Assembly: GCF_014805685.1 (NCBI RefSeq)
Contig: NC_060885.1
Coordinates: 6,958,132 to 7,022,131, forward strand
Length of the DNA: 64,000 nt
Direction: 5' to 3'
Origin: Silurus meridionalis
Taxonomy: Eukaryota > Chordata > Actinopteri > Siluriformes > Siluridae
In this document: positions 1 to 10,785 of the stretch, piece after piece
Numbering within the stretch: position 1 is the first letter of the stretch
Layout of the letters: each line of letters starts with the position of its first letter
Position numbers and translations under genes: made by a program
The notes under the pieces: model-generated
Seen by the model: the letters and a program-made list of their open reading frames with translations, nothing else
Databases searched by the model: none
Told to the model about the DNA's origin: nothing

Positions 1-415
1 GCACTCAATTGTACAGGACGTCTTTAGATGCGCTTTATGAAAATTTTGCCTGCACTTGAACTTGGAAACCCAAAACCTGTTCCAACATGGTGATTCCCCT
101 GTGCACAAAGTGAGCTTCTTGAAGATCTGGTTTACATGGTTTGCAGAGAAAGATCTTGAGTGGCCTACTGAACAACTTTGGGATAAATGTGAACGCTGAC
201 TGCACCTAAGGTCTCCTCACCTACATCATTAGCTGCCATTTGTAAAACCCTTGTGACTGATGAACACAAATCTCCATAAGCACCCTCCAAAATCTAGAGG
301 AACATCTTTCCAGAAGGGTGAAAGGAATTATAAGAGCAAATTGGGACTAAATGTGGAATGCAATGCTCAAAAATCACATTCCGTACTTATGACCCAATAC
401 CTTTGGCAATATATT
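1..415 (+). mobile_element. Tc1-like element, transposase C-terminal part
   Basis: Conceptual translation shows decayed Tc1 C-terminal signals: ttccaacatggtgattcccc/tgtgcacaaagt (FQHDNAPVHK-type block), gatcttgagtggcctac (LEWP) and a tail of the form gaacatctttccagaag-ggtgaaagg. It ends in a worn terminal repeat (gacccaatacctttggcaat) near 415. The left side is cut by the window edge. The same family recurs at 9305, 14403, 25366, 50670, 54965 and 62735. Confidence 0.75.
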
Positions 416-420
416 TGAAG

Positions 421-507
421 GCTAAAGGCCTTGCTCAAGGGCTTCACAATGACAACTCGGTGGTGCTGAGTCGGTCAGCTTCACCACTAAGCTACCACTT
501 CCTGTAT
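421..507 (-). mobile_element. Degenerate SINE core and head
   Basis: Only ggccttgctcaagggcttca and caccactaagctaccactt are recognisable, in the order and spacing of the SINE core and inverted tRNA head seen elsewhere. The tail is lost where it meets the Tc1 relic at 1-415. Confidence 0.5.
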
Positions 508-1028
508 CCAGTAACAAGAATCTGAGGCAGCAGTTGGCATAAGAATGGATTGACTGCTAACAGAGCAAACAAAATAGCTGTGTTCATAATCCTAAACCAG
601 CCAGACGAAATCCCTTAGGCACTCAGGATTATACGATGTCATACTTGATACGTTAGCGATAGTATTGCGTTATTTATATCAGATCTAAGCGGATTTTTGT
701 CTAAACACGGATCCCTGAAGCATATTTTATGCTTTGTACAGAATAAAAGTATGCTTTTTTTTATGCTCTTTATATAAACGTACCCTTGAGATACGCTTAG
801 GCAGATAGGAAGTGATATTGCCGATACTAGAAGTATTGTCAATATTAATATTGCGATTTTTTTATTACTAACATTAGGGACTTGAAAGCATTTCTGGATA
901 GACACCAAGGATCTTTTTCACGGGTGGCGACTTTTGTCGTATGCGAACAAGATCCATTTTCCCGCTAATGCATTCAACAATATCGTCATACATCAATGCC
1001 CTTTCAGCAAAGTGCAGAGATGGAAAGT

Positions 1029-1735
1029 AATGAAGTACAAATACTTTGTTTTTGCACTTAAGTAGATTTTTCTAGTATCTGTATTTTATCACTGTTTATT
1101 TTTCGAAACAACTTTTTACTTTCACTCATTACATTTTTTCAAACAAATATCTGTACTTTCTACTTCTTACATTTTTAATCCAGTTTTAATCTCCTTGGTG
1201 ACATGATTAAAGTATTTTTGTCGTTTTCAGCCTATCAATCTATTTTTTTTCATTGTGTAGCTTTTTCAATCTGCCACTGGTGTATCATTTCCTCTCACAC
1301 ACCACAGACGTAGACTAGTTTATGAAGCCAACAACAAGCAAGACAGAAGGCAACAAGAAGTCTGAGGGTAACGTGAATGAGACAGAGGGAGTCAGTGATG
1401 TAAACATGACTGAGAACAGACACATTCCAGATCATCATCATCTTTTCTCTGCTTGTGGTCAATATGGTGGATGTTCAGTCTGGATACATTCATTAGATAA
1501 CAACATTTAAATTCTTTTGTATGAACATATTAATATGATGTGAGGTTCAGTTACCAGTGTGACACTAAAACAGGTCGTAGTAATGTCTACTTTTTACTTA
1601 AGTACATATCAGAGCCCAAACTTCTTCACTTTTACCTGAATAAAAAGTGTAGTGAGAACTTTTACCACAGTCTTTTTACCAGAGTCTTTTAAAACATGAG
1701 TATCTGTACATCTACTTAAGTGAAGGATATAAAGG
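1029..1735. mobile_element. Non-autonomous DNA element, copy 1
   Basis: Ends are built from aatgaagtacaaatactttg and catctacttaagtgaagg-type motifs. The interior (catttcctctcacacaccac, acgtgaatgagacagaggga, atgaacatattaatatgatg) recurs in inverse orientation at 35005-35600. The 62-codon frame at 1322 lies within the repeat and is not a gene. Confidence 0.72.
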
Positions 1736-3071
1736 ATCTCTGGCAGAGTCTCTATAAAACACAAATGTCATGATGAGGAAATTTGTGTTGCCAAACTGGT
1801 ACACAATCAGCTCATTTCACCGTTTCTCTGTATAGTTGTTTGGAAACAACCCGAAGTGCTTGATGATGTTCCTCTTTTGCAAACCACAAACTTCAGTGCG
1901 ATAAGCTCATGATAAGCCCACAGAATACAAGGAACTGGCCCGAAGTGGGTGTTATTTGTGTGTGTCGGAACTCTGCACTTATAACCGAGAAAGTAAAGCT
2001 CAGAGAAGAGAGGAAAGGAAATGATGGAGAGGTTCAGGTCAGCAGACAGGAACCGGATGCCCCTTTTCATCTGATAAAACTATGAGAGTCAGAATGAAAG
2101 AGAGAAAGTTTTTTTTTTTAGCACTGAGAGATCTGGCTTGTTTTAAACATCTGTTCTTTCCATCATTGAATAAAGGGTGTGGGTGTGTTTGTGCGTGTTG
2201 GTGGATGAATGGTAGCCTTTTTAGAGGTGAAGAAAATGAACATGTTTGGCTGTGATGATCCTCCTTTCAGAGGATGGTAGATGTTAGAGATAAGGCCATG
2301 ACATTTTTTTGTCGCTCATTTCTGGAATTTACACCAAATATACACACCATTTTGGAAAATTTGAGAAACCTGTTGTCCTATTTACATCAATTTCATTTTC
2401 AGAAAGGTTGATTAGTGGCATTAGAGCCTCCGTGCGACATCAGTGCGACAGTGTTTCCCACGCTGGGTGTTGCTCTGCATCAACACACCCTTTCACCCTG
2501 TCCAATGTGACACATTTACTATAGCTGTAGAACTTGAGTGCTTGAGCGACATTGACTGGTGTGTGTGTGTGTGTGTGTGAGTGTGTGTGTGTATACACAT
2601 AAATATATATATATGAATAAGAGTGTAATGGGACACAAAATGCACTGTTTGGATTTTAAGTCACAGTTAAGTGGGAAAGAAGTGCAAAACATAAAAATTC
2701 CTGTCGTTCTTTTTGTCGTTTTTTTATTACCGCAGTTTATTATTATTAGCATAAAATTAAATAAAATATAAAAGTTATTAATTTTTTTAAAATAATATTT
2801 TATACTAATAAAGTAGAATAAATCAAATTAATGCAATGCACTTTTTATTATATTGATTAAATTGAGTAATCAATTAAATTAACAAAAATTAAATTGATAA
2901 AATTAAATTATATACATGGAAAAATGTCCCTTACTTTAGTATTTTCTTATACCTCTGGCATTGATGTGTATGATTTAAAGATTAATAATAAAATTATTTA
3001 AAAAAGGCCAAGGTGCGAGGCGGAGTCTAAACAAATTTGCGCTCCACCACTTAATGCTTCCTGAGGGAACT

Positions 3072-3246
3072 TAGATTTTACATTTATGGCATTTAGCAGA
3101 TATCCAGAGTGACTTACATCTGAGCAGTTGAGGATTAAGGACCTTGTTTAAGGGCCCAGCAGTAGCAGCTTGGTGGTGCTTTGATTTTAACCTATGACCT
3201 TCCGATCCAGAGTCCAATGCCTTAACCACTGAGCTACAACCTTCCC
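3072..3246 (-). mobile_element. tRNA-derived SINE relic
   Basis: In plus-strand order: tail tttacatttatggcatttag-cagatatccagagtgactta, core aagggcccagcagtagcagc, degraded B box, and head ccttaaccactgagctac. This is the tail type that reads tcgctctggataagggcg on the element's own strand. It is diverged, with no clear TSD. Confidence 0.78.
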
Positions 3247-3249
3247 TAT

Positions 3250-4742
3250 ATTTTACCTATATTCAGCTTCAAAATAGGTGCAAATAATATTTTCATAATA
3301 TAGGCAAAAGGTAGATTTTTGCAAACGCCAAAACATGACCTTTACAATTCCAAGGTTCTGGAGCTCACTGCTAAGCCGTTTTCTGTTACAGTGTTAATAT
3401 AAGTTTGTGAATGAAGCACCCAGTGCACCTTTCCAGCAGGCCGCTTACACATTTCACTGTGTTGAGGATATTTAAGGAAATGCTAGTGAGGCTAAAGCAT
3501 AAAAAGAAAGTGTTTCATCAAAACTAGCCCAGTGTTTTAGGCTAGGCCGAAGGAGACTGCACATGCTGTGGGGCAGTTACAAGAAGCCAATCCACCTCGT
3601 TTTTACAGTATGTTTTCGGTTACCTGAGGTTATTCTCATGGAAGTGAGGAGAACATGTGAAACTACACTCTGAGAACAACCTGACCTCAGGATAAAAGCA
3701 GGGATCCTGGTACTGCAAGGCAGCAATGTCCCGTACTTTTCCAGCTACATTATCATTTGAACATCCTGTTTGTAAAGAAATTAGCTCTGAATACAACAGG
3801 ATTTAGTCTTCCCTATTGAAGGGGGTATAAATGTCACCGTGTTTCTGTAATGTAGGTCATGATTCATGCAGTCCAGTACAAAATAGAAACTCCTCCAGGA
3901 ACTGTGTAGTTTTCATGCAGAAGAGTTACAGTATTCTCAGTTCTTTAAAAGCTTCCTGTATCTTGATTAAAAATGTGTGTGAGCACGTGCAGTGTGAGAA
4001 CCACTAATATGACCATGGGACTCAACAAGCCACAATGTTATGACCCCTGACCCTCAAATCACTACACAGTGAGAATGAAAGGTTTTTTATTTTTTGCGTA
4101 TACGTGCATGTTTTTGTGTGGTTTCCTTCCTCAGCCTGTTATTCGTGCACAGCTTGGATACGTTTCTGCACAAAATCCTTTATCAAAAACACAAGCAGCA
4201 CAGAGAACTCAGAGTTAGCAGACAGCTATTTAGCTCAGCTTCTGCTGACATCAGCACCTCGTCTCGTATCTCTTAACCTCGATCAATAAATCAATCTATT
4301 TTGCATGGATTAACCTCGTCTAATGGACAAATACTGTTTGAATGATCTGAGAGGAACAGAAAAAAAAGGCCAGCGGGTTATATGCAGTTAATCCTTTAAA
4401 AATGAGAATGAGTAGATGTTACTGTATTGCTATGGAAACTGGGCCCAAATAGCTGATTTATACCTATTTTTAATGTTTCATCCTCGCGAGCATAAGTGAT
4501 TTCCCGATTTCAGATCATGACTCGCAATAAACCCCTGAGCAGCCCGGCATTGTGTTCAAGCTGCATTAAGGGAAAAACAGCCAAAGAACACAAGGCTGCA
4601 ATTCTGACACTTTACACATGTCAGACACGGCAGGAACGGAGGGACGGAGAGATAAAAGCCTTGTAGGTTGTACATGCTTCAAGAAATGACAAAGAAAACA
4701 GTTTTTTTAGAAAATAAAAAAGGGAATTTATTGCGGAGGAAT

Positions 4743-4804
<62 letters not shown>

Positions 4805-4920
4805 GGTGGGGGGGGGTAAACTGTTTCACTCTTGTTCTGGATCAAACAGACTTATAAAGAAACTCTTAAAATCAAATTATTAATTAGTTAATACAGAAAG
4901 GTAGCTAATAAAATATTATA

Positions 4921-4994
<74 letters not shown>

Positions 4995-5700
4995 TATTAT
5001 ATACATATTCAATGCATATTTAATTATAGTTTATATTATTAATTATATACAAAAAATTATATATTTATATATATGTAATTTTTTTTTATATATAGATTTT
5101 TATATATTTATATATACATTTACATAGTTTTTTTGTAAGTTTATTACTATTGATTTGTGAGCATTGACACATTTACATTTTTTTATAATAAATATATAAA
5201 ATTATATTTTACTGAAATAAAATAAAACAAATCAAATTAATACAATACTTGTATTATATTTATTAAACTAAGTAATCAAATAAATTGGCATAAATAAATA
5301 TCACGTAAATAGCAGAATTTTATTAAATTGTTTAAATTTGTCAGACCCTATTTGGGAAATACAGATGTGTGTGTGTGTTTTACATTTAACATTTAATTTT
5401 TATTCACTCCCTCGATATGTGGAATTGTCAGGATTTTCTCCTTTTAAGAGAAATTCTTGAAGCTGGACATAAAACACTAATGAATCCATAGAAAACCAAG
5501 AAACCACTTCCTGGTTAGCGGCTAATGCTATCACTATTGATTCTTTAGCGTTTTCATGTATGTGCAAATCCAATCGTATTTCTGGTATGGAGTGAGTAGC
5601 CACATTGACACTGTGCTAACCCCTGGCATTGTGTGTGTACACACGTGTACCACACTGAAAGCCCTGTGCCAAAAACGTTCGGTACAAATACACATACAAT
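3250..5700. other. Intron without recognisable genes
   Basis: Apart from the GT and AT tracts there is no repeat family or exon I can name. The segment 5000-5340 is extremely A+T rich. Open frames are 60-85 codons without family signatures. Confidence 0.6.
4743..4993. repeat. (GT)n, G-run and (AT)n microsatellites
   Basis: (GT)n at 4743-4803 is followed by ggtgggggggg, and after ~110 bp by (AT)n at 4928-4993. The following 300 bp remain above 80% A+T. Short frames here (VCVCV or THTHT) are artefacts. Confidence 0.95.
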
Positions 5701-5728
5701 TACGCCCCATATATATGTATAAACACAA

Positions 5729-6674
5729 ACCTGAATTTCATACCGGATCGGTCGAGGCCCGGGTTACCAACAACCGACACATCGTTACCCAACAGGTTGC
5801 CGATGGAAATTAGTCTACTGCTGGCTGTTATATAATATATAATGATATAATGGAGAGGAGAAAGGTAGATATATTGTGTGTTCAGAAGACCAAGTGGAAA
5901 CATTGGGGGTGGGTTTAAACTGTTCTATCATGGTGTGGATGGAAAGAGGAATGGTGTAGGGGTGATTCAGAAGGAAGAGTACAGTAAGAGTGTAGTGGAG
6001 GTGAAGAGAGTTTCTGATAGGGTGATGAACGTGAAGCTGGTGAAGGGGTGATGATAAATGTCATCAGTGCTTATGCTCCACAAGTGGGTTTTGAGATGGA
6101 GAAGAAGGAAAAATTCTGGAGTGAGTTAGATGAAGTGGTAGATAGTGTACATAGGAAAGAACGATTGGTGATTGGGGCAGACTTTAATGGGCATGTTGGT
6201 GAAGGGAACAGAGGTGATGAGGAGGTGATGGGTAGGTATGGTTTTAAGGAGAGGAATGTGGAAGAGCAGATGGTGGTAGATTTTGCTAAAAGGATGGAAA
6301 TGGCAGTGGTGAATACTTATTTTAAGAAGAAGGAGGATCATAGGGTGATGTATAAGAGTGGAGGAAGGTGCACACAGGTGGATTATGTTCTATGCAGGAG
6401 ATGCAACCTGAAGGAGAATGGAGACTGTAAGGTGTTGGCAGGGGACAGTGGAGCTAGACAGCATCGGATGGTGGTCTGTAGGATGGTTTTGGAGGTGAAG
6501 AAGAAGAGGAGAGTGAAGACAGATTCAGGGAAGAGGTCAGACAGTGGTGGTGAAGAGGTGCTGGATAATTGGCCAACTACAGCAGAAGTGATAAGAGAGA
6601 CAGCTAGAAAGGTACTTGGTGAGACATTTGGAAAGAGAAAGGAAAACAAAGATGTGGTGGTGGAATGAGGAAGT
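5729..6674 (+). mobile_element. Truncated RTE LINE copy (endonuclease part)
   Basis: This copy is closely similar to 47576-48720 of the complete element, starting at gaatttcataccggatcgg. It has internal deletions around 5815-5905 and 6505-6550. The frame at 6048-6668 is open for 206 codons and contains INVISAYAPQVG, IGADFNGHVGEG and a TQVDYVLCRR block. It stops matching at gtggtggaatgaggaagt, so the whole reverse transcriptase and 3' end are missing. Minus-strand Tc1 sequence follows directly. Loss of the 3' end is unusual for a LINE, which normally truncates at the 5' end, so a later deletion or a Tc1-associated rearrangement is likely. Confidence 0.88.
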
Positions 6675-6675
6675 T

Positions 6676-7774
6676 TAAGTTCAGGTCTGGAGACATACTT
6701 GGATACTTCATCACCTTCAGCATCTTCAGCAAGGCAGTTTTCATCCTAGCGGTGTGTTTGTGGTCGTTATTATGTTGGAAACCTGCCGCTCAACCAAGTT
6801 TCTGAAAGGAGGGCATCATGTTCTGATTCAGAATGTCACAGTACAGTTGAAATCCATGTTTCCTCTCAATGAACTGCAGCTTTCTAGTACCAGCAGCACT
6901 CATGCAGCCTCAGACCATGATGCTGCCATCACAATGCTTGACTGTAGGCAAGACATAATTTTCTTGGTTCTCCTCACCAGGGCGTCACCACACATGCTGG
7001 ACACCATCTGAGTCAACAACTTTATCTTAGTCTCATCAGACTACAGGACATGTTTCCAGTAATTCATGCTCTTGGACAGGTTGTTCTTCAGCAAACTGTT
7101 TGCAGGTTGTCTTGTGAGCCAGCTTCATAAGAGGCTTCCTGCTGGTACAATGGCCTGCAAACTGACTTGTTGCAGAGTGCGGCATATGATCTGAGCACTG
7201 ACAAGCGGACCTTCCGCTTCTGCAACCTCTAAAACAATGCTGCAGCACTCATGCATTTGTTATTTTGAAGCAGCTTCTGCACCGGATGCACAGCACGAGG
7301 ACTGAACTTCTTTGATGGACCCTTGCGAGGTCTGTTCAGAGTGCAAACCGTCTTGAAAAACCTCTGTGTGACCTTGACCACTGTAGTGTAACTCAGTTTC
7401 AGGGTGATACTGATCTTCTTATCGCCCTTAGCATTTTTGTGGAAAGCAACAATTCTAATTCTCAAATCCTCAGAGAGACTTTACCATGAGGTGCATGCTG
7501 AACATCCAGTGGTCAGTGTGAGAGAATTGTACTTAAAGCACTACATTTTAACTGCTCTAATACAAGATAGACAATTTGTATGGTTCTGTCAAGCAGACCA
7601 AAACATGAACATGATGAATGTGTCTTTGCATGATTATACAACATACAGCTGTTATCATTTTGTTGCCAGTTATTTTGACAATAACGGCTGTATGTTGAGT
7701 TATTTTCAGAGGACGGTAAATCTGTACTGATACACAAGCTGCACATTGACTACTTTAAATATATCCAAGTTTCA
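6676..7774 (-). mobile_element. Tc1-like element, broken transposase
   Basis: The minus strand carries a helix-turn-helix start (IRIVAFHKNAKGDKKIS at 7229-7465) and a DETKI block (ctgatgagactaagataaag read on the minus strand, ~7017-7036). A second-half region with the cagaccatgatgctgccat signature (~6910) follows. Frames are broken throughout. The right flank (acaagctgcacattgactac) resembles the terminal region of this Tc1 family. It follows directly on the broken end of the LINE copy at 5729-6674. Confidence 0.8.
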
Positions 7775-7937
7775 TTTACATTTGCGGCATTTTGGCAGAC
7801 GCCCTTATCCAGAGCGACTTACAAATGAGCAGGGGAGGGTTTTAGGGCTTTGCTCAAGGGCCCAGCAGTGGCAGCTTGGTGGTGGTGGGATTCGAACCTG
7901 TGATCTTCTGAGCCAAAGCCCAATGCCCAAGGCACCA
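7774..7937 (-). mobile_element. tRNA-derived SINE
   Basis: Tail atttacatttgcggcatttt-ggcagacgcccttatccaga, core ctcaagggcccagcagtggc, and an intact inverted B box gggattcgaacctgtgatc. The outer end of the tRNA head is decayed after caatgcccaagg. It directly abuts the right part of the Tc1 element at 6676-7774 and seems to have inserted near that element's end. Confidence 0.82.
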
Positions 7938-8217
7938 AATGTCCATTATTACATTTCTTTCATCGTTAAGAGTTCGCACTGATTGCAGATTAAATGCAAC
8001 CTGTGATCCTGAGCCATTGTAGTGGACTGTTGATATTAATGACAGTCTGAATCCATCCTCAAAGTTCTTCAGCTGCTCAGTAACTTCATAGATGTTGAAT
8101 TGACTGTGCTGGAAGCTGCAGCTTTGCACAAATAAAAGGCCATTATAGAGTTTTGGTTATTGGAATTTAAGAATTTACTAACTGCATGAACCTTGTAAGG
8201 GTAGTAAGATAAACCCC

Positions 8218-8427
8218 TGTGTGTGTGTGTGTGTGTGTGTGTGAGAGAAGGGTAATAAGCTGTTTAGAATGAGTTGAGCTTCATGTTTGTGTATTGATGG
8301 ACACAGGGCGAAACCAACTGAAAATAAATGTGTGCAAGTTTTCTCTCTTTCTCGCTCTCTTGCTTTATCTGTTCATCTCATTTGTTCTCAACATCCTTCT
8401 GCTTTTCTGTTGCCGTTTCTATCTACT

Positions 8428-8488
<61 letters not shown>

Positions 8489-8555
8489 GCATATGTAAGT
8501 GTATGTGTTATTGATGTTCCTGACTTCTTTGGTTCTCAATATGGCCTACTTTGTG

Positions 8556-8634
<79 letters not shown>
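8218..8634. repeat. Three GT/CA microsatellites
   Basis: (GT)n at 8218-8243 and 8434-8486 are followed by (CA)n at 8563-8634. The last two are in opposite sense 76 bp apart and could pair as a long GT/AC hairpin in RNA. Confidence 0.95.
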
Positions 8635-8635
<1 letters not shown>

Positions 8636-9724
8636 AGCTGCCAGGTGTTGTCCATGCACAGAGCTGTAGTGATTAATCTGCTGCTTTTGCATGAGCTTGT
8701 GTAGCAGTGACAGGCATCACAGGGAAGTCATCGTACAGAAAGAGGAAGAGAACAGGCACATAAGCACGGGTCCTTGTTTGTATTGTAAAAGTGCCATTGC
8801 TTGTTTTGTCACCCAGTGGACTGTCGTGCCGAACACCACGCCGACCGGGACTGTTGTTACGGCAGTGCGAGGGACTCGTGTGCCATCTCTTCACCTCCTC
8901 CAGCTGCACTTACACTGCATTATGCAAATTGGTAGATTGAAGTGTCTCTTCAATGCAATGTGTGTATAGATTCACACAGCCTGTTGAGTTCCTGATTTGG
9001 GATTATTCAGAAGGTGTTGATCAATTTAATAAACAGCAGCACTTACTTTTGATACTCAATCTAATACATTATTGTTTCTGTGGTGACAAGTTACACAGGG
9101 GGTTTACTGTGGGGGCTGCATATATCCATTTTTATTCTGTTGATAATAATTGCTGTAGTGAAGTTTTCTGTTATTTTAAGGTAAAGCTATGACTCAAAGG
9201 TTTCTGACTGAAAGATTTCAGGAGGTTAGGTAGGTGTGTGAACATCTTCAACTGACAAATCAATCAAATGCTGATGAAGGATTGATTTTTAGACTTAACA
9301 GTAAGTTTACTGTATGCACAACATTTTGTGGACACCAGACCATAAGATTGGTATGTGCTTTCTGAACATCCCATTTCACATTTATTCCCCGTTTGCAGTT
9401 ATTATAAGCTCCACTCTTTTGAGAAAATCCTCCACTAGATTTTAGAGTGTGCTTGAGAAGATTTATGTGAGGTTTATTCATCCACAAGAGTGTTAGTAAA
9501 GTCAGGTACTGGTGTAGGCGAGGTGAGGAGGCCTGGGGTGCAGTCAGAGTTCACATTCATCCCAAAGGTGTTCAGTAGGGTTGAGGTCAGATCTCTAAAG
9601 CAGGCCAGAGCTTCCCCTCCAACCCATAAAAAGTATATCTTCATGGAGCTGGCTTTGTGCAAAGGTGCATTGTCATGCTGGATCAAGTTTGGCTCGCCTA
9701 GTTAAAGAAAAGGGAAGTTTTAAT

Positions 9725-10681
9725 TGGAGGTCGACCGATTGATCTGCCGGCGGATGAATCGGGCCGTTTTTTGGTTTTTAAATTAATTACCATCGGCCAA
9801 TTGTGTTGCATATCAGGCTGATTATTATGCAGGTGCATCTGAGACACCAAATCATGTGTGAACGTTTTGCGCTTGTGTGCGAATACAGACTACTGCCACC
9901 TGCTGGTATGAGAGAGTTATGTTCTCTCATACCAGCAGGTGGCAGTAGTCTGTATTCGGCATTTAAACAGGGAAATCGGAAGAGCTAGATCTGTAAATAC
10001 ATAAAGGAAGCAGCATTTCCACCTACTGCGATCATTACTAATGATTTTGTGTAGCTTTTTCTCAATCATGTCTGCTAAGTTGCAAAGACAAGAGCAAGAA
10101 TGAAACAGGCTTGTTCCATGTTTTTCTCGCGTGCTCATTCGCTAAGCTAATTAGCCAATTGGATTCTATTTCCCGCCAACAAGCTCCGCCGCTGATTCGA
10201 CATGCAGAATCAGCTGAGAAACAGCTGATGCAGTCCGACTATGGCCAACAGCGTGGAACAAAACTAAAGCCAACTGACAGTCAAAACAAGCCGAAATTCC
10301 CAGACAGCCGACCGTCAGCTTGTGGTGTCTCGGGGCCATAAGCGCTCACTATTCATTCTTAATTTTAGCCATATATATTTCATTGGCTAAATATGATACC
10401 TTTGGAGAGAGAGAATGAGAATAACATTTAGAACTGTATTGTTAGCAAGCCTTTAACCATCTGTGGTTTAGGCTGCTGGTAGGCTCAGGTACCAGCACCT
10501 GGTAACTAGTGCACAGATTGGTAAGGCTTGTGTTGTTTAATTAATGTTTAATTTTCTGTATGAAGGAGAAAAAAAGAAAATCGGCCAAAATAATAGGCAT
10601 CATATATCAGCCATATATCGGCTGCCCTGATTTCTAAATATCGGCATCGGCCAGGGAAAAACTCATATCGGTCAACCTCTA
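9725..10681. mobile_element. hAT-like non-autonomous element with 8-bp TSD
   Basis: Terminal inverted repeats tggaggtcgaccgatt (left) and atcggtcaacctcta (right) are bordered by GTTTTAAT at 9717-9724 and 10682-10689. An 8-bp TSD is diagnostic of hAT superfamily integration. No transposase can be read. Two relatives in the opposite orientation lie at 19459-20207 and 59715-60290 and share tacagactactgcc(a/t)cctgc. This copy contains a 35-bp perfect hairpin (9881-9957) that the others lack. It interrupts the Tc1 copy, so it is younger than that element. Confidence 0.85.
9881..9957. repeat. 35-bp perfect inverted repeat (hairpin)
   Basis: The left arm 9881-9915 starts gaatacagactactgccacc and the right arm 9923-9957 is its exact reverse complement, separated by the 7-nt gttatgt. 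Related copies at ~20121-20145 and ~60145-60175 have only one arm. This is therefore an inverted duplication specific to the 9725-10681 element. Confidence 0.9.
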
Positions 10682-10785
10682 GTTTTAATGCTCCCGCATA
10701 CAAAGACATTTGTGTGGTTTGTGGGAAAGAAACGCATATGGCTGGAAAAGTGTTTCTACACTTTTGTACATACAGTGTAGTCTAT

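Larger units (their letters stand above)
9305..10785 (-). mobile_element. Tc1-like element interrupted by a hAT-like element
   Basis: The left part (9305-9724) encodes on the minus strand MIQHDNAPLHKASSMKIYF and, further on, PDFTNTLVDE, the C-terminal Tc1 transposase signatures, in broken frames. The element resumes at 10690 (gctcccgcatacaaagacat) and ends with a terminal repeat (cacttttgtacatacagtgt) near 10785. Between lies a 957-bp hAT-like insert with an 8-bp TSD. Left terminus tgcacaacattttgtggaca. Confidence 0.85.

Noticed and set aside
1322..1510. Small protein gene of 62 codons
   Set aside because: It lies inside a repeat also present inverted at 35005-35600, where the frame is not kept.
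6048..6668. Independent host gene of 206 codons
   Set aside because: It is the endonuclease part of a LINE, nearly identical to the copy at 48028-48400.
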